A stretch of DNA of 64,000 nt from Streptomyces sp. NBC_01460 (GCF_036227405.1 NZ_CP109473.1:3410001-3474000); one strand, 5' to 3'; counted from the stretch's first letter, positions 46,873-56,397 are shown. Made by a program: numbers and translations. Notes: generated by a model not told the origin, from the sequence alone.

Positions 46873-47718
46873 CTACTCGACGAAGAGCCCCCGGGACGCG
46901 GCCCTCGCGTCGAACTCCTCCAGCCGCGCCTGCGCCTCGGGCAGCGCGTCACACATGGCCTCCAGCAGCACCCGCCCCAGCAGCATCGGGGCGCACGCGG
47001 TGTCGAAGGCCAGCCCCGTGCCCACGGCGCCCGGAATCAGCAGGTCGCTGTGGGCGGCCACCGGCGCGAACGCCGAATCGGCCACGGTCACGACGGTCAG
47101 CCCCTGCTCCCTGGCGTACGCCAGCGCGTCCACGACCTCCCGCGGATGCCTCGGCAGCGCGAAGCACATCAGCGCGCTCGCACCCGCCCGCCTGGCGGCG
47201 TCGACGCGGTCGTGCAGCATGCTGCCGCCCTCGTCGAGCACCCGTACGTCCGGGTGCACCTTCGAGGCGAAGTAACCGAACCCCCGCGCCTGCGAGGAGG
47301 CGGCCCGCAGTCCCAGCACGAGCAGCGGCCTGGACGCAGCGAGCAGGCGCCCCGCACGTTCCACCGGAGCCGGATCGGCGAGCAGTGCGGAGAGCTGCCG
47401 CAGATTCTCGATCTCGGCCAGCACCGCCTGCTGGTACTCGTTGAAGCGCTCCTCCACGCCCCCCTCGCCGGCCGGACCGGCGGGGACGTCCCTCAGGTGC
47501 TTGCGCAGCGCGGGGTACCCGTCGAACCCGAGCGCCACGGCGAAGCGGGTGACGGACGGCTGGCTGACCCCCGCCAGCTCGGCCAGCTCCACACTCGACA
47601 GGAACGGGGCGTCGGCGGCCCGCCGCACCATGGAGTGCGCGATCCGCCGCTGGGTGGGGGTCAGCCGCTGCCCCTCGAAGAGCCGCTGCAACCGCGCAGC
47701 CGGGCTGCTCCCGCTCAT
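46873..47718 (-). CDS. RpiR-family transcriptional regulator with SIS domain
   Basis: 281 residues from ATG 47718. The N-terminal HTH_6 domain includes LSSVELAELAGVSQPSVTRF and ALGFDGYPALRKHLR. The SIS domain (about 115-260) has LVLGLRAASSQARGFGYFA and CFALPRHPREVVDALAYA. RpiR regulators sense phosphosugars or related metabolites. This subgroup is commonly found near hut or amino-sugar genes in actinobacteria, so it is a candidate regulator of the hut operon 3 kb away; not proven. Confidence 0.9.
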   Translation of the reverse strand: MSGSSPAARLQRLFEGQRLTPTQRRIAHSMVRRAADAPFLSSVELAELAGVSQPSVTRFAVALGFDGYPALRKHLRDVPAGPAGEGGVEERFNEYQQAVLAEIENLRQLSALLADPAPVERAGRLLAASRPLLVLGLRAASSQARGFGYFASKVHPDVRVLDEGGSMLHDRVDAARRAGASALMCFALPRHPREVVDALAYAREQGLTVVTVADSAFAPVAAHSDLLIPGAVGTGLAFDTACAPMLLGRVLLEAMCDALPEAQARLEEFDARAASRGLFVE

Positions 47719-47903
47719 GCTGTCCCCTCCAGGGTTCCGTCGCACCGGTCCGGCGCCGAGGGATCCATTCAGCCAGCAAGCGCTCTGCATGTCCATATAC
47801 AGCCCCGGCCCCGCCCTCCGCTCCGGCCACGGACGCCCCGGCCGTAAGCGCCGGTCCGGCCGCTCGCATTGCGGGACCGCCCCGCCCTGCCGACCCTGGG
47901 ATC

Positions 47904-48485
47904 ATGATTCCAGCCAATACGAGAGGGCCCGGCGGCCACGTCGTCCGCTACGGCGACGCCGACGCCGCACACGTGCTGAGCGTCTACGCCGATCTCCGCT
48001 GCCCCTACTGCAAGCGCATGGAGCTGGACCTCGGGGCCGTGATGGAGCGGGCCGCGGACGAGGGCAGATTCGCGATCGACCACCATTTCGCCACGTTCAT
48101 CGACGACGCCGCGGGCGGAAGCGGGTCCCTGGAGGCGCTGGCCGCGCTGGGAGCCGCGGCGGACGAGGGCCAGAAGCCGTTCATGCACTACCTGCGCGCG
48201 CTGTACGCCGATCAGCCCAGCGAGGAGGTGGACGCCTTCTCCGACCGGGCCACCCTGCTGCGGCTGGCCGACGAGGTGGAGGCGCTGCACACCGACGCCT
48301 TCCGGCAGAAGGTCATGGAGCGCACCTACCTGCCCTGGGCGGCCCAGGTGTCGGCGGCCTTCGGGACGAGCGGTGTCCGGTCGACCCCCACGGTCCTGAT
48401 CGACCGCACTCCCGTCGCCGTCATCAACTCCCTGGGGTACGCCGTCACGCCCGAGGCCTTCCTCGCCGAGGTCACTCCCCCGTGA
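47904..48485 (+). CDS. DsbA-like thioredoxin-fold protein
   Basis: 193 residues. The redox motif CPYC sits near residue 33 (VYADLRCPYCKRMELDLG) and the conserved cis-proline follows in VRSTPTVLIDRTPV. There is no signal peptide or lipobox, so it is likely cytoplasmic, an FrnE/DsbA-family oxidoreductase. It probably exchanges disulfides or assists oxidative-stress repair. It diverges from the RpiR gene and converges on a methyltransferase gene. Confidence 0.88.
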   Translation: MIPANTRGPGGHVVRYGDADAAHVLSVYADLRCPYCKRMELDLGAVMERAADEGRFAIDHHFATFIDDAAGGSGSLEALAALGAAADEGQKPFMHYLRALYADQPSEEVDAFSDRATLLRLADEVEALHTDAFRQKVMERTYLPWAAQVSAAFGTSGVRSTPTVLIDRTPVAVINSLGYAVTPEAFLAEVTPP

Positions 48486-48526
48486 CGCCGGCCCGTACCC
48501 CGCCGTGAGCACCCGGCCGGTCCCTC

Positions 48527-49324
48527 TCAGGGCTTGCGTGCGACCCCGCTGAACATGGCCACCTCGTCCGGCAGGCCCTCGCCACCCGGCTCGGGGCGCC
48601 ACCGGCTGCACGACACCACGCCGGGTTCGAGGAGCTCCAGACCGTCGAAGAACCGGGTGACGTCACCGGGTGTCCGCTGGGTCAGCTTCGGCGTGCCGTT
48701 CTCGTTCCAGAACGCGACCGCCGCGTCCACGTCGGGCATCGACGGGTCGGTGATCGTGTGGGAGAGGACGAGGTGGCTCCCGGACGGCAGGGCGTCCATG
48801 AGCCGGCGGACGAGGCCGTACGCCTCGTCGTCGTCCTCGATGAAGATGACCACGCCCAGCAGGACGAGAGCGACCGGCCGACTGAGGTCCAGGCTCTTCG
48901 CCGCGTGCTCCAGGATCACGTCGACGTTGCGCAGGTCCTCGTCGAGGTAGTCGGTGCTGCCCTCGGGCGTGCTGGTGAGCAGGGCGCGCGCGTGGGCGAG
49001 CACCAGCGGGTCGTTGTCGACGTAGACGATGCGGGACTCCGGCGCCAGCCGCTGGGCGACCTCGTGGGTGTTGTCGGCGGTGGGCAGACCGGTGCCGATG
49101 TCGAGGAACTGGCGGATCCCCTGATCGGCGACGAGGTGACGCACCGCCCGCCCGAGGAACAGCCGGTCCGCCTGGGCGTAGTCGCCGATGCCCGGGTGCA
49201 GGGTGCGGATGTGGTCACCGGCTGCCTGGTCGACGGGGTAGTTGTCCTTGCCGCCCAGCCAGTAGTTCCAGATCCGGGCGGTGTGGGGCTGCGTGGTGTT
49301 GATCCGGTCCGCCGGCTCGGGCAC
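48527..49324 (-). CDS. SAM-dependent methyltransferase, DUF574 family
   Basis: 265 residues. GTG 49324 is chosen because AGGAGG stands five bases upstream and MPEPADRINTTQPHTARIWN is the family N-terminus; the longer frame to 49366 lacks this. IWNYWLGGKDNYPVD is the DUF574 signature. QFLDIGTGLPTADNTHEVAQ is the S-adenosylmethionine-binding loop, followed by YVDNDPLVLAHARALL. This large Streptomyces family has several members per genome; substrates mostly unknown. Confidence 0.92.
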   Translation of the reverse strand: MPEPADRINTTQPHTARIWNYWLGGKDNYPVDQAAGDHIRTLHPGIGDYAQADRLFLGRAVRHLVADQGIRQFLDIGTGLPTADNTHEVAQRLAPESRIVYVDNDPLVLAHARALLTSTPEGSTDYLDEDLRNVDVILEHAAKSLDLSRPVALVLLGVVIFIEDDDEAYGLVRRLMDALPSGSHLVLSHTITDPSMPDVDAAVAFWNENGTPKLTQRTPGDVTRFFDGLELLEPGVVSCSRWRPEPGGEGLPDEVAMFSGVARKP

Positions 49325-49435
49325 GTGTCCTCCTGGAGGGAGTCGGTCTGGGAGCGTCGTCAACACGCAGCCTACAGAGGCCTGTTGATGCCCAGGAGGC
49401 GGGCCGGAACGCCCGACCGGACGTGGGCGGCGGCG

Positions 49436-50239
49436 TCAGAACACGACGCGGGCCGCCACCAGCGCCTCCCGCGCCCCGGGGTCCCCCTCCACCTCCAGCC
49501 GGCCGCGCACCGGGCGCCCCGACACGTGCCGGGCGAAGTCGACCGCTTCCGCGCGGAGTGTGGCCGCCGGGGTGCCGATGCCCAGCAGACGGCTGCCTCC
49601 CGCAGGACCCCGGAGGTCGATCTCCACGGCGGGGCCCGTCCAGGCCAGGGCCAGATCCAGCACGACCTGGTCCACGATCTCCCGGTCGTGCCCGTCGAGG
49701 ACCGGTTCCGCCCCGACGGCGTCGGCGAGGTCCACCCGGTGCATCCAGGTGTCGCGGGCGATGAGGACGTTGCCGAGGTAGTCCATCGAGTCGTCGGGCA
49801 GGGCCTTCGCCTCCGGGTAGAGCAGGCTCGGCCGGACCCTGCGGCGGACGGCCACCGGGATGCGGCGCAGGGCGATGAGTGCCTGGGGGGCGAAGTGGGC
49901 GAGGGCGCCGATCAGCTCGCGCCCCGGGACGGCCCGCCGGTCCTCGATCTGGACCTCGTTGTGCCCGTCCAGCCGGCCGAGGTGGGGATGGGTCCGCCCC
50001 GCCTGCCGGATCCGGCGGACCGCGACCCAGGGGCGCGGCAGCTCCTCGTACTGGCCGACGGTGTGGGCGAGCATGTCCCGGACCGTCCAGCGCTCGCAGA
50101 CCGTGGGACGCCGCCAGTCCTCGTCGGAGAGCTCACGGAACGTGGAGAGCGTCGCCCGCAGCTCGGCCTCGTTGACCAGGCGGGCCCGCGTTCCCGAGGT
50201 ACGGGGGATGGCACGGGCGGACGATGTCGTGGTGGCCAT
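49436..50239 (-). CDS. Maleylpyruvate isomerase/DinB-like, possibly mycothiol-dependent enzyme
   Basis: 267 residues. DEDWRRPTVCERWTVRDMLA with the following HTVGQYEEL, and later ARDTWMHRVDLADAVG, carry the histidines of the metal-binding four-helix (MDMPI/DinB) fold. Members use mycothiol or another thiol as cofactor for isomerase, transferase or detoxification reactions. The C-terminal part (about 190-267) looks like the smaller second domain seen in this family. Substrate unknown. It diverges from a small membrane-protein gene with about 130 bp between. Confidence 0.85.
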   Translation of the reverse strand: MATTTSSARAIPRTSGTRARLVNEAELRATLSTFRELSDEDWRRPTVCERWTVRDMLAHTVGQYEELPRPWVAVRRIRQAGRTHPHLGRLDGHNEVQIEDRRAVPGRELIGALAHFAPQALIALRRIPVAVRRRVRPSLLYPEAKALPDDSMDYLGNVLIARDTWMHRVDLADAVGAEPVLDGHDREIVDQVVLDLALAWTGPAVEIDLRGPAGGSRLLGIGTPAATLRAEAVDFARHVSGRPVRGRLEVEGDPGAREALVAARVVF

Positions 50240-50367
50240 GGGCGCGCCTCCCGTCTCGCTCGGTCAACGCTACGCCGACGCGCCACGCCCCGCCCTGCGC
50301 GACCGGCCCCGAAACAGGGGGGCTAACCCCACTGACCCGGACGGCCCGGCTTCGTACCGTAGGGCGC

Positions 50368-50787
50368 ATGGAAGCCCGTGACCCTGAGCTCAGGCGAGAG
50401 CTCGACGCCACCCTGCAGGCCCGCGGCGAGCTGGGGCCGGAGTACGAGTCCGTGCTGATCGACTCGTTCCTGGAGAAGGTGGAGCAACGGTTCGCCGGCA
50501 CGCACGACCAGCGGACGCGGCGCCAGCTCGCCGAGCAGCGGATGGCCGCGGCCCGGAGCGTCCCGCGGCCCGCCGGACCGCTCGGGACCTTCGGGGAGCG
50601 GTTCGGTCTCGGGGTCGTCTCGCTGGTCCTCGCCGTCCCGCTGTCCGCGATCGGCGTCGCCAACGCCGGGATCAAGGGGCTCGTCGTGGCCTGGCTGGGG
50701 ATCTTCGGCGTGAACGCCGTCCATGCCGCTCGCGCGTGGCCGTGGACCAGGGAGAAGCGGCGGACCGCTTCCGAGTGGGACGTCTGA
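50368..50787 (+). CDS. Small integral membrane protein, two helices
   Basis: 139 residues from ATG 50368. The N-terminal 70 residues are charged and helical (LRRELDATLQARGELGPEYE, VEQRFAGTHDQRTRRQLAEQ), followed by two closely spaced hydrophobic helices (about 78-96 and 100-116). This topology, cytoplasmic helical domain then membrane hairpin, is common in actinobacterial proteins of unknown function. A terminator follows at 50827-50881. Confidence 0.75.
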   Translation: MEARDPELRRELDATLQARGELGPEYESVLIDSFLEKVEQRFAGTHDQRTRRQLAEQRMAAARSVPRPAGPLGTFGERFGLGVVSLVLAVPLSAIGVANAGIKGLVVAWLGIFGVNAVHAARAWPWTREKRRTASEWDV

Positions 50788-50826
50788 GCCCTCCCGCGCC
50801 GCACGGGGTCCACGCGCGTGGATAGT

Positions 50827-50881
50827 CGCGGGGACCGCCGCACCCCCGTTGCCGGGGGGCGGGACGACGGCGGTCCCCGCG
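50827..50881. terminator. Nested stem-loop terminator
   Basis: 14-bp perfect outer stem (50827-50840 with 50868-50881) enclosing a smaller CCCCC/GGGGG hairpin, between convergent stops 50787 and 51084. The rest of 50788-51083 contains no supported gene. Confidence 0.75.
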
Positions 50882-51083
50882 AGGGACGCGGTCCCGGGTC
50901 AGGGCCGGGCGCCGCGTCCTGGCGACGGTGGAGGTCCGGGAGCCGCTCCGTAGTCCGTGTCGCCGTAGGTGGGCCGGCGGGTTTCCCTGCCGACACCCCT
51001 TACTGTGCCGGTGCCGTGTTAAGCCGGTGCTGCGTGGACGTGTCGCGCTCGTACCGATTTCGCGAACCCCGGAAACCTGCCCG

Positions 51084-52487
51084 CTACGACTTGGGCGAGG
51101 CGTCCTTCGCGAGGAAGGCCAGCAGGTCCTGCCTGCTCACGACCCCTGTCGGCTTGCCCTCGACGAGCACGATCGCCGCATCGGCACCGTCCGCCCCACC
51201 GAGCACGGCCATCAGGTCCTCGACCGGTTCCCCCGAGCCGACCTGCGGCAGCGGGGCCGACATGTGCTTCTCCAACGGGTCCGACAGCGTCGCCCGCTGG
51301 GTGAACAGCGCGTCCAGGAGCTGACGCTCCACGACGGAGCCGATGACCTCGGCGGCCATCACGTCCGGGTGTCCCGCGCCCGGCTTCACGATCGGCATCT
51401 GCGAGACGCCGTACTCCCGGAGGACGTCGATGGCCTGGCCGACCGTCTCCTCGGGGTGCATGTGCACGAGCGAGGGGAGCGGGCCGTCCTTGAAGTCGAG
51501 CACCGCGCCGACCCTGGCCGAGGGACCGGTGTCCTCCAGGAAGCCGTAGTCGGCCATCCACTCGTCGTTGAAGATCTTGCTCATGTATCCGCGGCCGCTG
51601 TCCGGCAGCAGGACGACCACCACGTCCTCGGGGCCGAGGCTCCGGGCGACCTCCAGGGCCGCGACGACCGCCATGCCGCAGGAGCCGCCGACGAGCAGCC
51701 CCTCCTCCTTGGCGAGGCGGCGGGTCATCTGGAAGGAGTCCTTGTCCGAGACCGCGACGATCTCGTCCGTGACCGTACGGTCGTAGGCGCTCGGCCAGAA
51801 GTCCTCACCGACCCCCTCCACCAGGTAGGGGCGCCCGGAGCCGCCGGAGTAGACGGAGCCCTCCGGGTCCGCGCCGACGACCCGTACCCGGTTCTCGCTG
51901 ATCTCCTTGAGATAGCGGCCCGTACCGGTGATCGTGCCGCCGGTTCCGACGCCCGCGACGAAGTGGGTGATCCTCCCCTCCGTCTGCTCCCAGAGCTCGG
52001 GACCCGTGGTCTCGTAGTGCGAGCGCGGGTTGTTGGGGTTGGAGTACTGGTCGGGCTTCCAGGCCCCCGGCGTCTCGCGGACCAGGCGGTCCGAGACGTT
52101 GTAGTACGAGTCCGGGTGCTCGGGGTCGACGGCGGTCGGGCAGACGACGACCTCGGCGCCGTACGCGCGCAGGACGTTGATCTTGTCCGTGGACACCTTG
52201 TCAGGGCAGACGAAGATGCACTTGTAGCCCTTCTGCTGGGCGACGATGGCCAGACCGACACCCGTGTTGCCACTGGTCGGCTCGACGATCGTGCCGCCGG
52301 GCTTCAGCTCCCCGCTCTGCTCGGCCGCCTCGATCATGCGCAGCGCGATGCGGTCCTTCACCGACCCGCCGGGGTTGAAGTACTCGACCTTGGCCAGGAC
52401 CGTCGCCTGAATGCCTGCCGACACATTGCGCAGTCTGACGAGCGGGGTGTTGCCGACAAGACTGATCATCGAATCGTGGAATTGCAC
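51084..52487 (-). CDS. cbs: Cystathionine beta-synthase
   Basis: 467 residues. GTG 52487 (MQFHDSMISLVGNTPLVRL) has GGAG six bases ahead and is the usual Streptomyces start; the open frame extends 54 codons further without support. PLP lysine in NPGGSVKDRIALRM, phosphate-binding EPTSGNTGVGLAI and GVGTGGTITGTGRYL. A C-terminal pair of CBS motifs (about 335-467) may bind an adenosyl ligand. It condenses serine (or O-acetylserine) with homocysteine (or sulfide), linking methionine to cysteine. It diverges from the SGNH hydrolase gene. Confidence 0.93.
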   Translation of the reverse strand: MQFHDSMISLVGNTPLVRLRNVSAGIQATVLAKVEYFNPGGSVKDRIALRMIEAAEQSGELKPGGTIVEPTSGNTGVGLAIVAQQKGYKCIFVCPDKVSTDKINVLRAYGAEVVVCPTAVDPEHPDSYYNVSDRLVRETPGAWKPDQYSNPNNPRSHYETTGPELWEQTEGRITHFVAGVGTGGTITGTGRYLKEISENRVRVVGADPEGSVYSGGSGRPYLVEGVGEDFWPSAYDRTVTDEIVAVSDKDSFQMTRRLAKEEGLLVGGSCGMAVVAALEVARSLGPEDVVVVLLPDSGRGYMSKIFNDEWMADYGFLEDTGPSARVGAVLDFKDGPLPSLVHMHPEETVGQAIDVLREYGVSQMPIVKPGAGHPDVMAAEVIGSVVERQLLDALFTQRATLSDPLEKHMSAPLPQVGSGEPVEDLMAVLGGADGADAAIVLVEGKPTGVVSRQDLLAFLAKDASPKS

Positions 52488-52627
52488 CGTGTACTCCGGG
52501 ATCTCCGTGATGGTCCGCCAAGAGTATGCGTACGGGCAGGAGATTGGACGAAGCGATTGAGCTACGCCCTCCACGGGGCAGGTAGTGCTGTGTACGGCTG
52601 TACGGCACGGAGGAGGTGGACCGGACT

Positions 52628-53686
52628 GTGTCGAGAGCGAGGGTGGCACGGCGGATCGCAGCGGGTGCGGCCTACGGGGGCGGCAGCGTCGGGCTGATCG
52701 GTGCGGCGACGGTGGGCGTGGTGCTGGCCGAGGTACAGCTGGCGAAGAGGGCCGTGGGCGGGGGCAAGGCTCCGGTCCCGCCGAGTGCGGACGGACGGTA
52801 CGGGGTGGCGTTCGCCGGCCCCGCCGACCCGTTGCGCTTCGTCATGCTGGGTGACTCGACGGCGGCGGGGCAGGGCGTGCGCAGGGCCGGGCAGACCCCG
52901 GGGGCCCTGCTGGCGTCCGGGCTCGCGGCCGTGGCCGAACAGCCGGTGGACCTCCGGAACGTGGCCCTGCCGGGCGCCCGGTCGGACGACCTGGAGCGCC
53001 AGGTCTCCCTGGTGCTCGCGGACCCCTCAGGAGTGCCGGACGTCTGCGTGATCATGATCGGCGCGAACGACGTGACCCACCGGATGCCCGCGACGCAGTC
53101 GGTGCGCTGCCTCGGCACGGCGGTGCGGAGGCTGCGTACCGCCGGTGCGGAGGTGGTCGTGGGCACCTGCCCGGACCTGGGCACGATCGAGCCGGTCTAC
53201 CAGCCGCTGCGCTGGCTGGCCCGGCGGGTGAGCCGCCAGCTGGCGGCGGCCCAGACGATCGGCGCGGTGGAGCAGGGCGGCCGCACGGTCTCGCTGGGGG
53301 ACCTGCTGGGGCCGGAGTTCGAGGCGAATCCCCGGGAGCTCTTCGGCCCCGACAACTACCATCCCTCGGCCGAGGGGTACGCGACCGCCGCGATGGCGAT
53401 GCTGCCCACCCTGTGCGCCGTCCTGGGCCTGTGGCCGGAGTCCGACCATCTGGACGGCTCGCGCCGCGAGGGCATGCTGCCGGTCGCCAAGGCCGCCTCC
53501 CGCGCCGCGCGGGAGGCCGGCACGGAGGTGACGGGTGCGCGGGCGCCCTGGGCCCTGCTGAAGCACCGCAGGCGGCGGCGCCTGCCCGCCCACACCGAGC
53601 CGGTGCCCCACAAGGACACGGGGACGGACACGGACGGCGGGCCGGTCCCCGGACACGGGTCGGGGGCGACGTGGCGGCGGGCCTGA
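52628..53686 (+). CDS. SGNH/GDSL-family hydrolase, membrane anchored or secreted
   Basis: 352 residues from GTG 52628 (AGGAGG 52611-52616 eleven bases upstream; GTG 52616 would overlap that site). A hydrophobic segment near residues 12-36 (GLIGAATVGVVLAEV) is a signal anchor. Block I FVMLGDSTAAGQGV holds the nucleophile serine, then block III IMIGANDVTHRM and block V DNYHPSAEGYA with the catalytic Asp/His. It is predicted to hydrolyse an ester outside the membrane. The C-terminus is Arg/Lys- and Gly/Thr-rich. Substrate unknown. Confidence 0.9.
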   Translation: MSRARVARRIAAGAAYGGGSVGLIGAATVGVVLAEVQLAKRAVGGGKAPVPPSADGRYGVAFAGPADPLRFVMLGDSTAAGQGVRRAGQTPGALLASGLAAVAEQPVDLRNVALPGARSDDLERQVSLVLADPSGVPDVCVIMIGANDVTHRMPATQSVRCLGTAVRRLRTAGAEVVVGTCPDLGTIEPVYQPLRWLARRVSRQLAAAQTIGAVEQGGRTVSLGDLLGPEFEANPRELFGPDNYHPSAEGYATAAMAMLPTLCAVLGLWPESDHLDGSRREGMLPVAKAASRAAREAGTEVTGARAPWALLKHRRRRRLPAHTEPVPHKDTGTDTDGGPVPGHGSGATWRRA

Positions 53687-53723
53687 GCGCGGCTCCCCCG
53701 CGCGGGCGGAACAATGCGGGCGA

Positions 53724-53739
53724 CTGAGCGGTTGCTTAG
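53724..53739. promoter_or_regulatory. Imperfect palindrome upstream of thiolase gene
   Basis: CTGAGCGGTTGCTTAG: the outer CT-AGC / GCT-AG positions are symmetric. It resembles a TetR-family operator and lies about 110 bp before the thiolase start. Inference only. Confidence 0.35.
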
Positions 53740-53846
53740 AAAAGAGGTCCGCATCACATCGCCTGTCGGGTGACCTCAGCTATACGTCCGGGTAACTTCC
53801 AAGGCAGCCCAGCCTTCCTGCCTTCCAGCCCTCATGGAGCCGCGTG

Positions 53847-55067
53847 ATGCCCGAAGCCGTGATCGTCTCTGCTGCCCGTTCCCCGATCGGCCGGGCCTTC
53901 AAGGGGTCCCTCAAGGACCTGCGCGCGGACGACCTGACCGCGACCATCATCCAGACCGCGCTGGCCAAGGTCCCCGAGCTGGACCCGAGGGACATCGACG
54001 ACCTGATGCTCGGCTGCGGCCTCCCCGGCGGCGAGCAGGGCAACAACCTGGGCCGCATCATCGCCGTACAGATGGGGATGGACCACCTCCCCGGCTGCAC
54101 GGTCACCCGCTACTGCTCGTCCTCCCTCCAGACCAGCCGCATGGCGCTGCACGCCATCAAGGCCGGCGAGGGCGACGTCTTCATCTCCGCCGGCGTCGAG
54201 ATGGTGTCCCGCTTCGCGAAGGGCAACTCCGACAGCCTTCCGGACACGCGCAACCCGCTCTTCGCCGAGGCGGAGGCCCGCACCGCCGCCCGCGCCGAGC
54301 AGGAGGGCACGAGCTGGACCGACCCGCGCGAGGAGGGCCTCGTCCCGGACGCGTACATCGCCATGGGGCAGACCGCCGAGAACCTTGCCCGGATCAAGGG
54401 CGTCACCCGCCAGGACATGGACGAGTTCGGCGTCCGCTCGCAGAACCTCGCCGAGGAAGCCATCAAGAACGGCTTCTGGGAGCGCGAGATCACCCCCGTG
54501 ACCACGCCGGACGGCACGGTCGTCTCGAAGGACGACGGCCCCCGCGCCGGCGTCACCCTGGAGGGCGTGCAGGGCCTCAAGCCCGTGTTCCGCCCCGACG
54601 GACTCGTCACCGCGGCCAACTGCTGCCCGCTCAACGACGGCGCCGCCGCGCTCGTGATCATGTCCGACACCAAGGCGCGCGAGCTGGGCCTGACCCCGCT
54701 GGCCCGCATCGTGTCGACCGGCGTCTCCGGCCTGTCCCCCGAGATCATGGGCTACGGACCGGTCGAGGCCAGCAAGCAGGCGCTGAAGCGCGCCGGCCTG
54801 ACCATCGACGACATCGACCTGGCCGAGATCAACGAGGCGTTCGCCGCCCAGGTCATCCCGTCCTACCGGGACCTCGGCCTCCCGCTGGACAAGGTCAACG
54901 TCAACGGTGGCGCGATCGCCGTCGGCCACCCGTTCGGCATGACCGGCGCGCGCATCACCGGCACGCTGATCAACAGCCTGCAGTTCCACGACAAGCAGTT
55001 CGGCCTGGAGACGATGTGCGTCGGCGGCGGCCAGGGCATGGCGATGGTCATCGAGCGGCTGAGCTGA
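53847..55067 (+). CDS. Acetyl-CoA acetyltransferase (thiolase)
   Basis: 406 residues from ATG 53847 (a GTG lies just before it). Catalytic cysteine near residue 90 in [14 protein letters not shown]. The NEAFAAQ motif, [16 protein letters not shown] with the active histidine, and the C-terminal [11 protein letters not shown] with the second cysteine are all intact. It condenses or cleaves acetyl-CoA units in fatty-acid turnover or acetoacetyl-CoA formation. The final codons (ERLS and stop) are the first bases of a 101-bp tandem duplication that continues into the intergenic region. Confidence 0.96.
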   Translation: MPEAVIVSAARSPIGRAFKGSLKDLRADDLTATIIQTALAKVPELDPRDIDDLMLGCGLPGGEQGNNLGRIIAVQMGMDHLPGCTVTRYCSSSLQTSRMALHAIKAGEGDVFISAGVEMVSRFAKGNSDSLPDTRNPLFAEAEARTAARAEQEGTSWTDPREEGLVPDAYIAMGQTAENLARIKGVTRQDMDEFGVRSQNLAEEAIKNGFWEREITPVTTPDGTVVSKDDGPRAGVTLEGVQGLKPVFRPDGLVTAANCCPLNDGAAALVIMSDTKARELGLTPLARIVSTGVSGLSPEIMGYGPVEASKQALKRAGLTIDDIDLAEINEAFAAQVIPSYRDLGLPLDKVNVNGGAIAVGHPFGMTGARITGTLINSLQFHDKQFGLETMCVGGGQGMAMVIERLS

Positions 55068-55282
55068 GCCGCAGCGGAGGGTCGGGGGCGTCCGAGGTAC
55101 GAGGGCGGCACCGGCCCGCAGCGGAGGCGAAGCTCAGCGCGACCACGGACACGGAGCGGCTGAGCTGAGTCGCAGCGGAGGGTCGGGGGCGTCCGAGGTA
55201 CGAGGGCGGCACCGGCCCGCAGCGGAGGCGAAGCTCAGCGCGACCACGGACACGGAGCGGCTGAGCTGAGCCGCAGCGGAGG
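55053..55282. repeat. 101-bp tandem repeat starting in the thiolase 3' end
   Basis: Unit 1 is 55053-55153, unit 2 is 55154-55254, and a third partial copy starts at 55255 and fades near 55282. Units 1 and 2 are nearly identical, with C to T in the base after the repeated stop codon and a few changes at the left edge. Each unit begins with GAGCGGCTGAGCTGA, the last thiolase codons and stop. It looks like duplication of the gene terminus plus 3' flank. Confidence 0.92.
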
Positions 55283-55521
55283 CCGGGCTTCCGGGCCTCC
55301 GGCGCTCCGCCCGTCCCGCGCGGGGGCCGTTTCGAATCAGGCCGAGCTCCGATCGTGACCGAATCTCCCCCAGGATGTGATCTGCGTCCCGGGGGAGAGT
55401 CGTTTCCCCAGGTCACACCGGACACAAGGCTAAACACCGGGCACAAAGACCTGTCCAATTCGTGACGTAATGCACTGACAGCAGGCACCGGTACAGGACA
55501 AGCTGATGTAGGAAGTCGGGG
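55283..55521. other. Intergenic region before conserved hypothetical gene
   Basis: About 240 bp. A stem TCTCCCCC/GGGGGAGA with an 18-20-base loop (near 55363-55398) may terminate thiolase transcription. The AT-richer 55420-55500 stretch probably holds the next gene's promoter, but I cannot define it. Confidence 0.4.
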
Positions 55522-56397
55522 GTGTCGATTGAAACCGGGAGTATGTCAGTGAGCGCCATGCCGTTTGCCCTGTTGCTGACCACCGCCGCTGCCACGGCTG
55601 TCGGCGCCGCCGCTCTGCACGCTGCTCACGGGCTGCGCAAGCAGGTCACAGCCCTGCGCACGGAGCTGGCGGAGGGACGGAGCCCGCGGGCGTCCGTGCC
55701 CGAGCAGCAGAACCGGAGCACCAGCACCCCCGTCGAGGAGATACGCGCGGCGGTCGCCGAGGCCCTCGCCGAGGAGCGCGAGCGCGAGCTCGCCGAGGCC
55801 CGCGCCTTCTGGGCCGCGCAGGAGGCCCGCGACGCCGCCGACGCGCCGTCGCTGCTGGGCGGGTTCGGCGAGGACGTCCCGTTCTTCATGCCGCGGCAGA
55901 CCGACTTCGTGGGCCTGGAGGCGATGGATCTCGAAGCCGGCGACGCCTTGGACGAGCTGGTGGGGCTGGCGGAGCTCACCGACCTTCCCGAGGCCGCCGA
56001 GTACGCGGAGTTCCCCGAGGACTCCCCCGAGCTGGCCGCGGCCCGTCGCCGCCACCCGTCCCACCCGGACTTCATCCCGGTGCAGACACCGGTGGTCACC
56101 GACCATGAGCGTACCGTGAACAGGCTGGAGCGGCTCGCCGATACGGCCACGGAGCTCACCGACGTGCGCCCCGGCCCCCTGGGGACCCTCGACGTGTACG
56201 TCTTCGCCGACGGCACCACGCTCTGCATGACCCCGGGCCACCGCGAGACCGCCGAGCGGCTCGCCGCCTCGCTGCGCTCCGGTGAGCAGCCGGTGCTGCT
56301 GGGTGGTTCCGGCGTCTCCGGGGCCTACGCGCTGACGTTCTCGTGCGGCAAGGAGAACGTCTACATCCTCGCCGACCGCGTCATCGCCTCGTTCTAG
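55522..56397 (+). CDS. Conserved Streptomyces protein with N-terminal membrane anchor
   Basis: 291 residues from GTG 55522; ATG 55543 and GTG 55549 (with GGGAG seven bases ahead) are possible later starts. One hydrophobic helix at about residues 12-33 (FALLLTTAAATAVGAAAL), then a coiled-coil-like acidic stretch (VEEIRAAVAEALAEERERE) and a Glu/Leu-rich region. The C-terminal 80 residues form a compact domain (LGTLDVYVFADGTTLCMTPG, YALTFSCGKENVYILADR). I do not recognise a catalytic family. The stop overlaps that of the next, convergent gene. Confidence 0.7.
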   Translation: MSIETGSMSVSAMPFALLLTTAAATAVGAAALHAAHGLRKQVTALRTELAEGRSPRASVPEQQNRSTSTPVEEIRAAVAEALAEERERELAEARAFWAAQEARDAADAPSLLGGFGEDVPFFMPRQTDFVGLEAMDLEAGDALDELVGLAELTDLPEAAEYAEFPEDSPELAAARRRHPSHPDFIPVQTPVVTDHERTVNRLERLADTATELTDVRPGPLGTLDVYVFADGTTLCMTPGHRETAERLAASLRSGEQPVLLGGSGVSGAYALTFSCGKENVYILADRVIASF

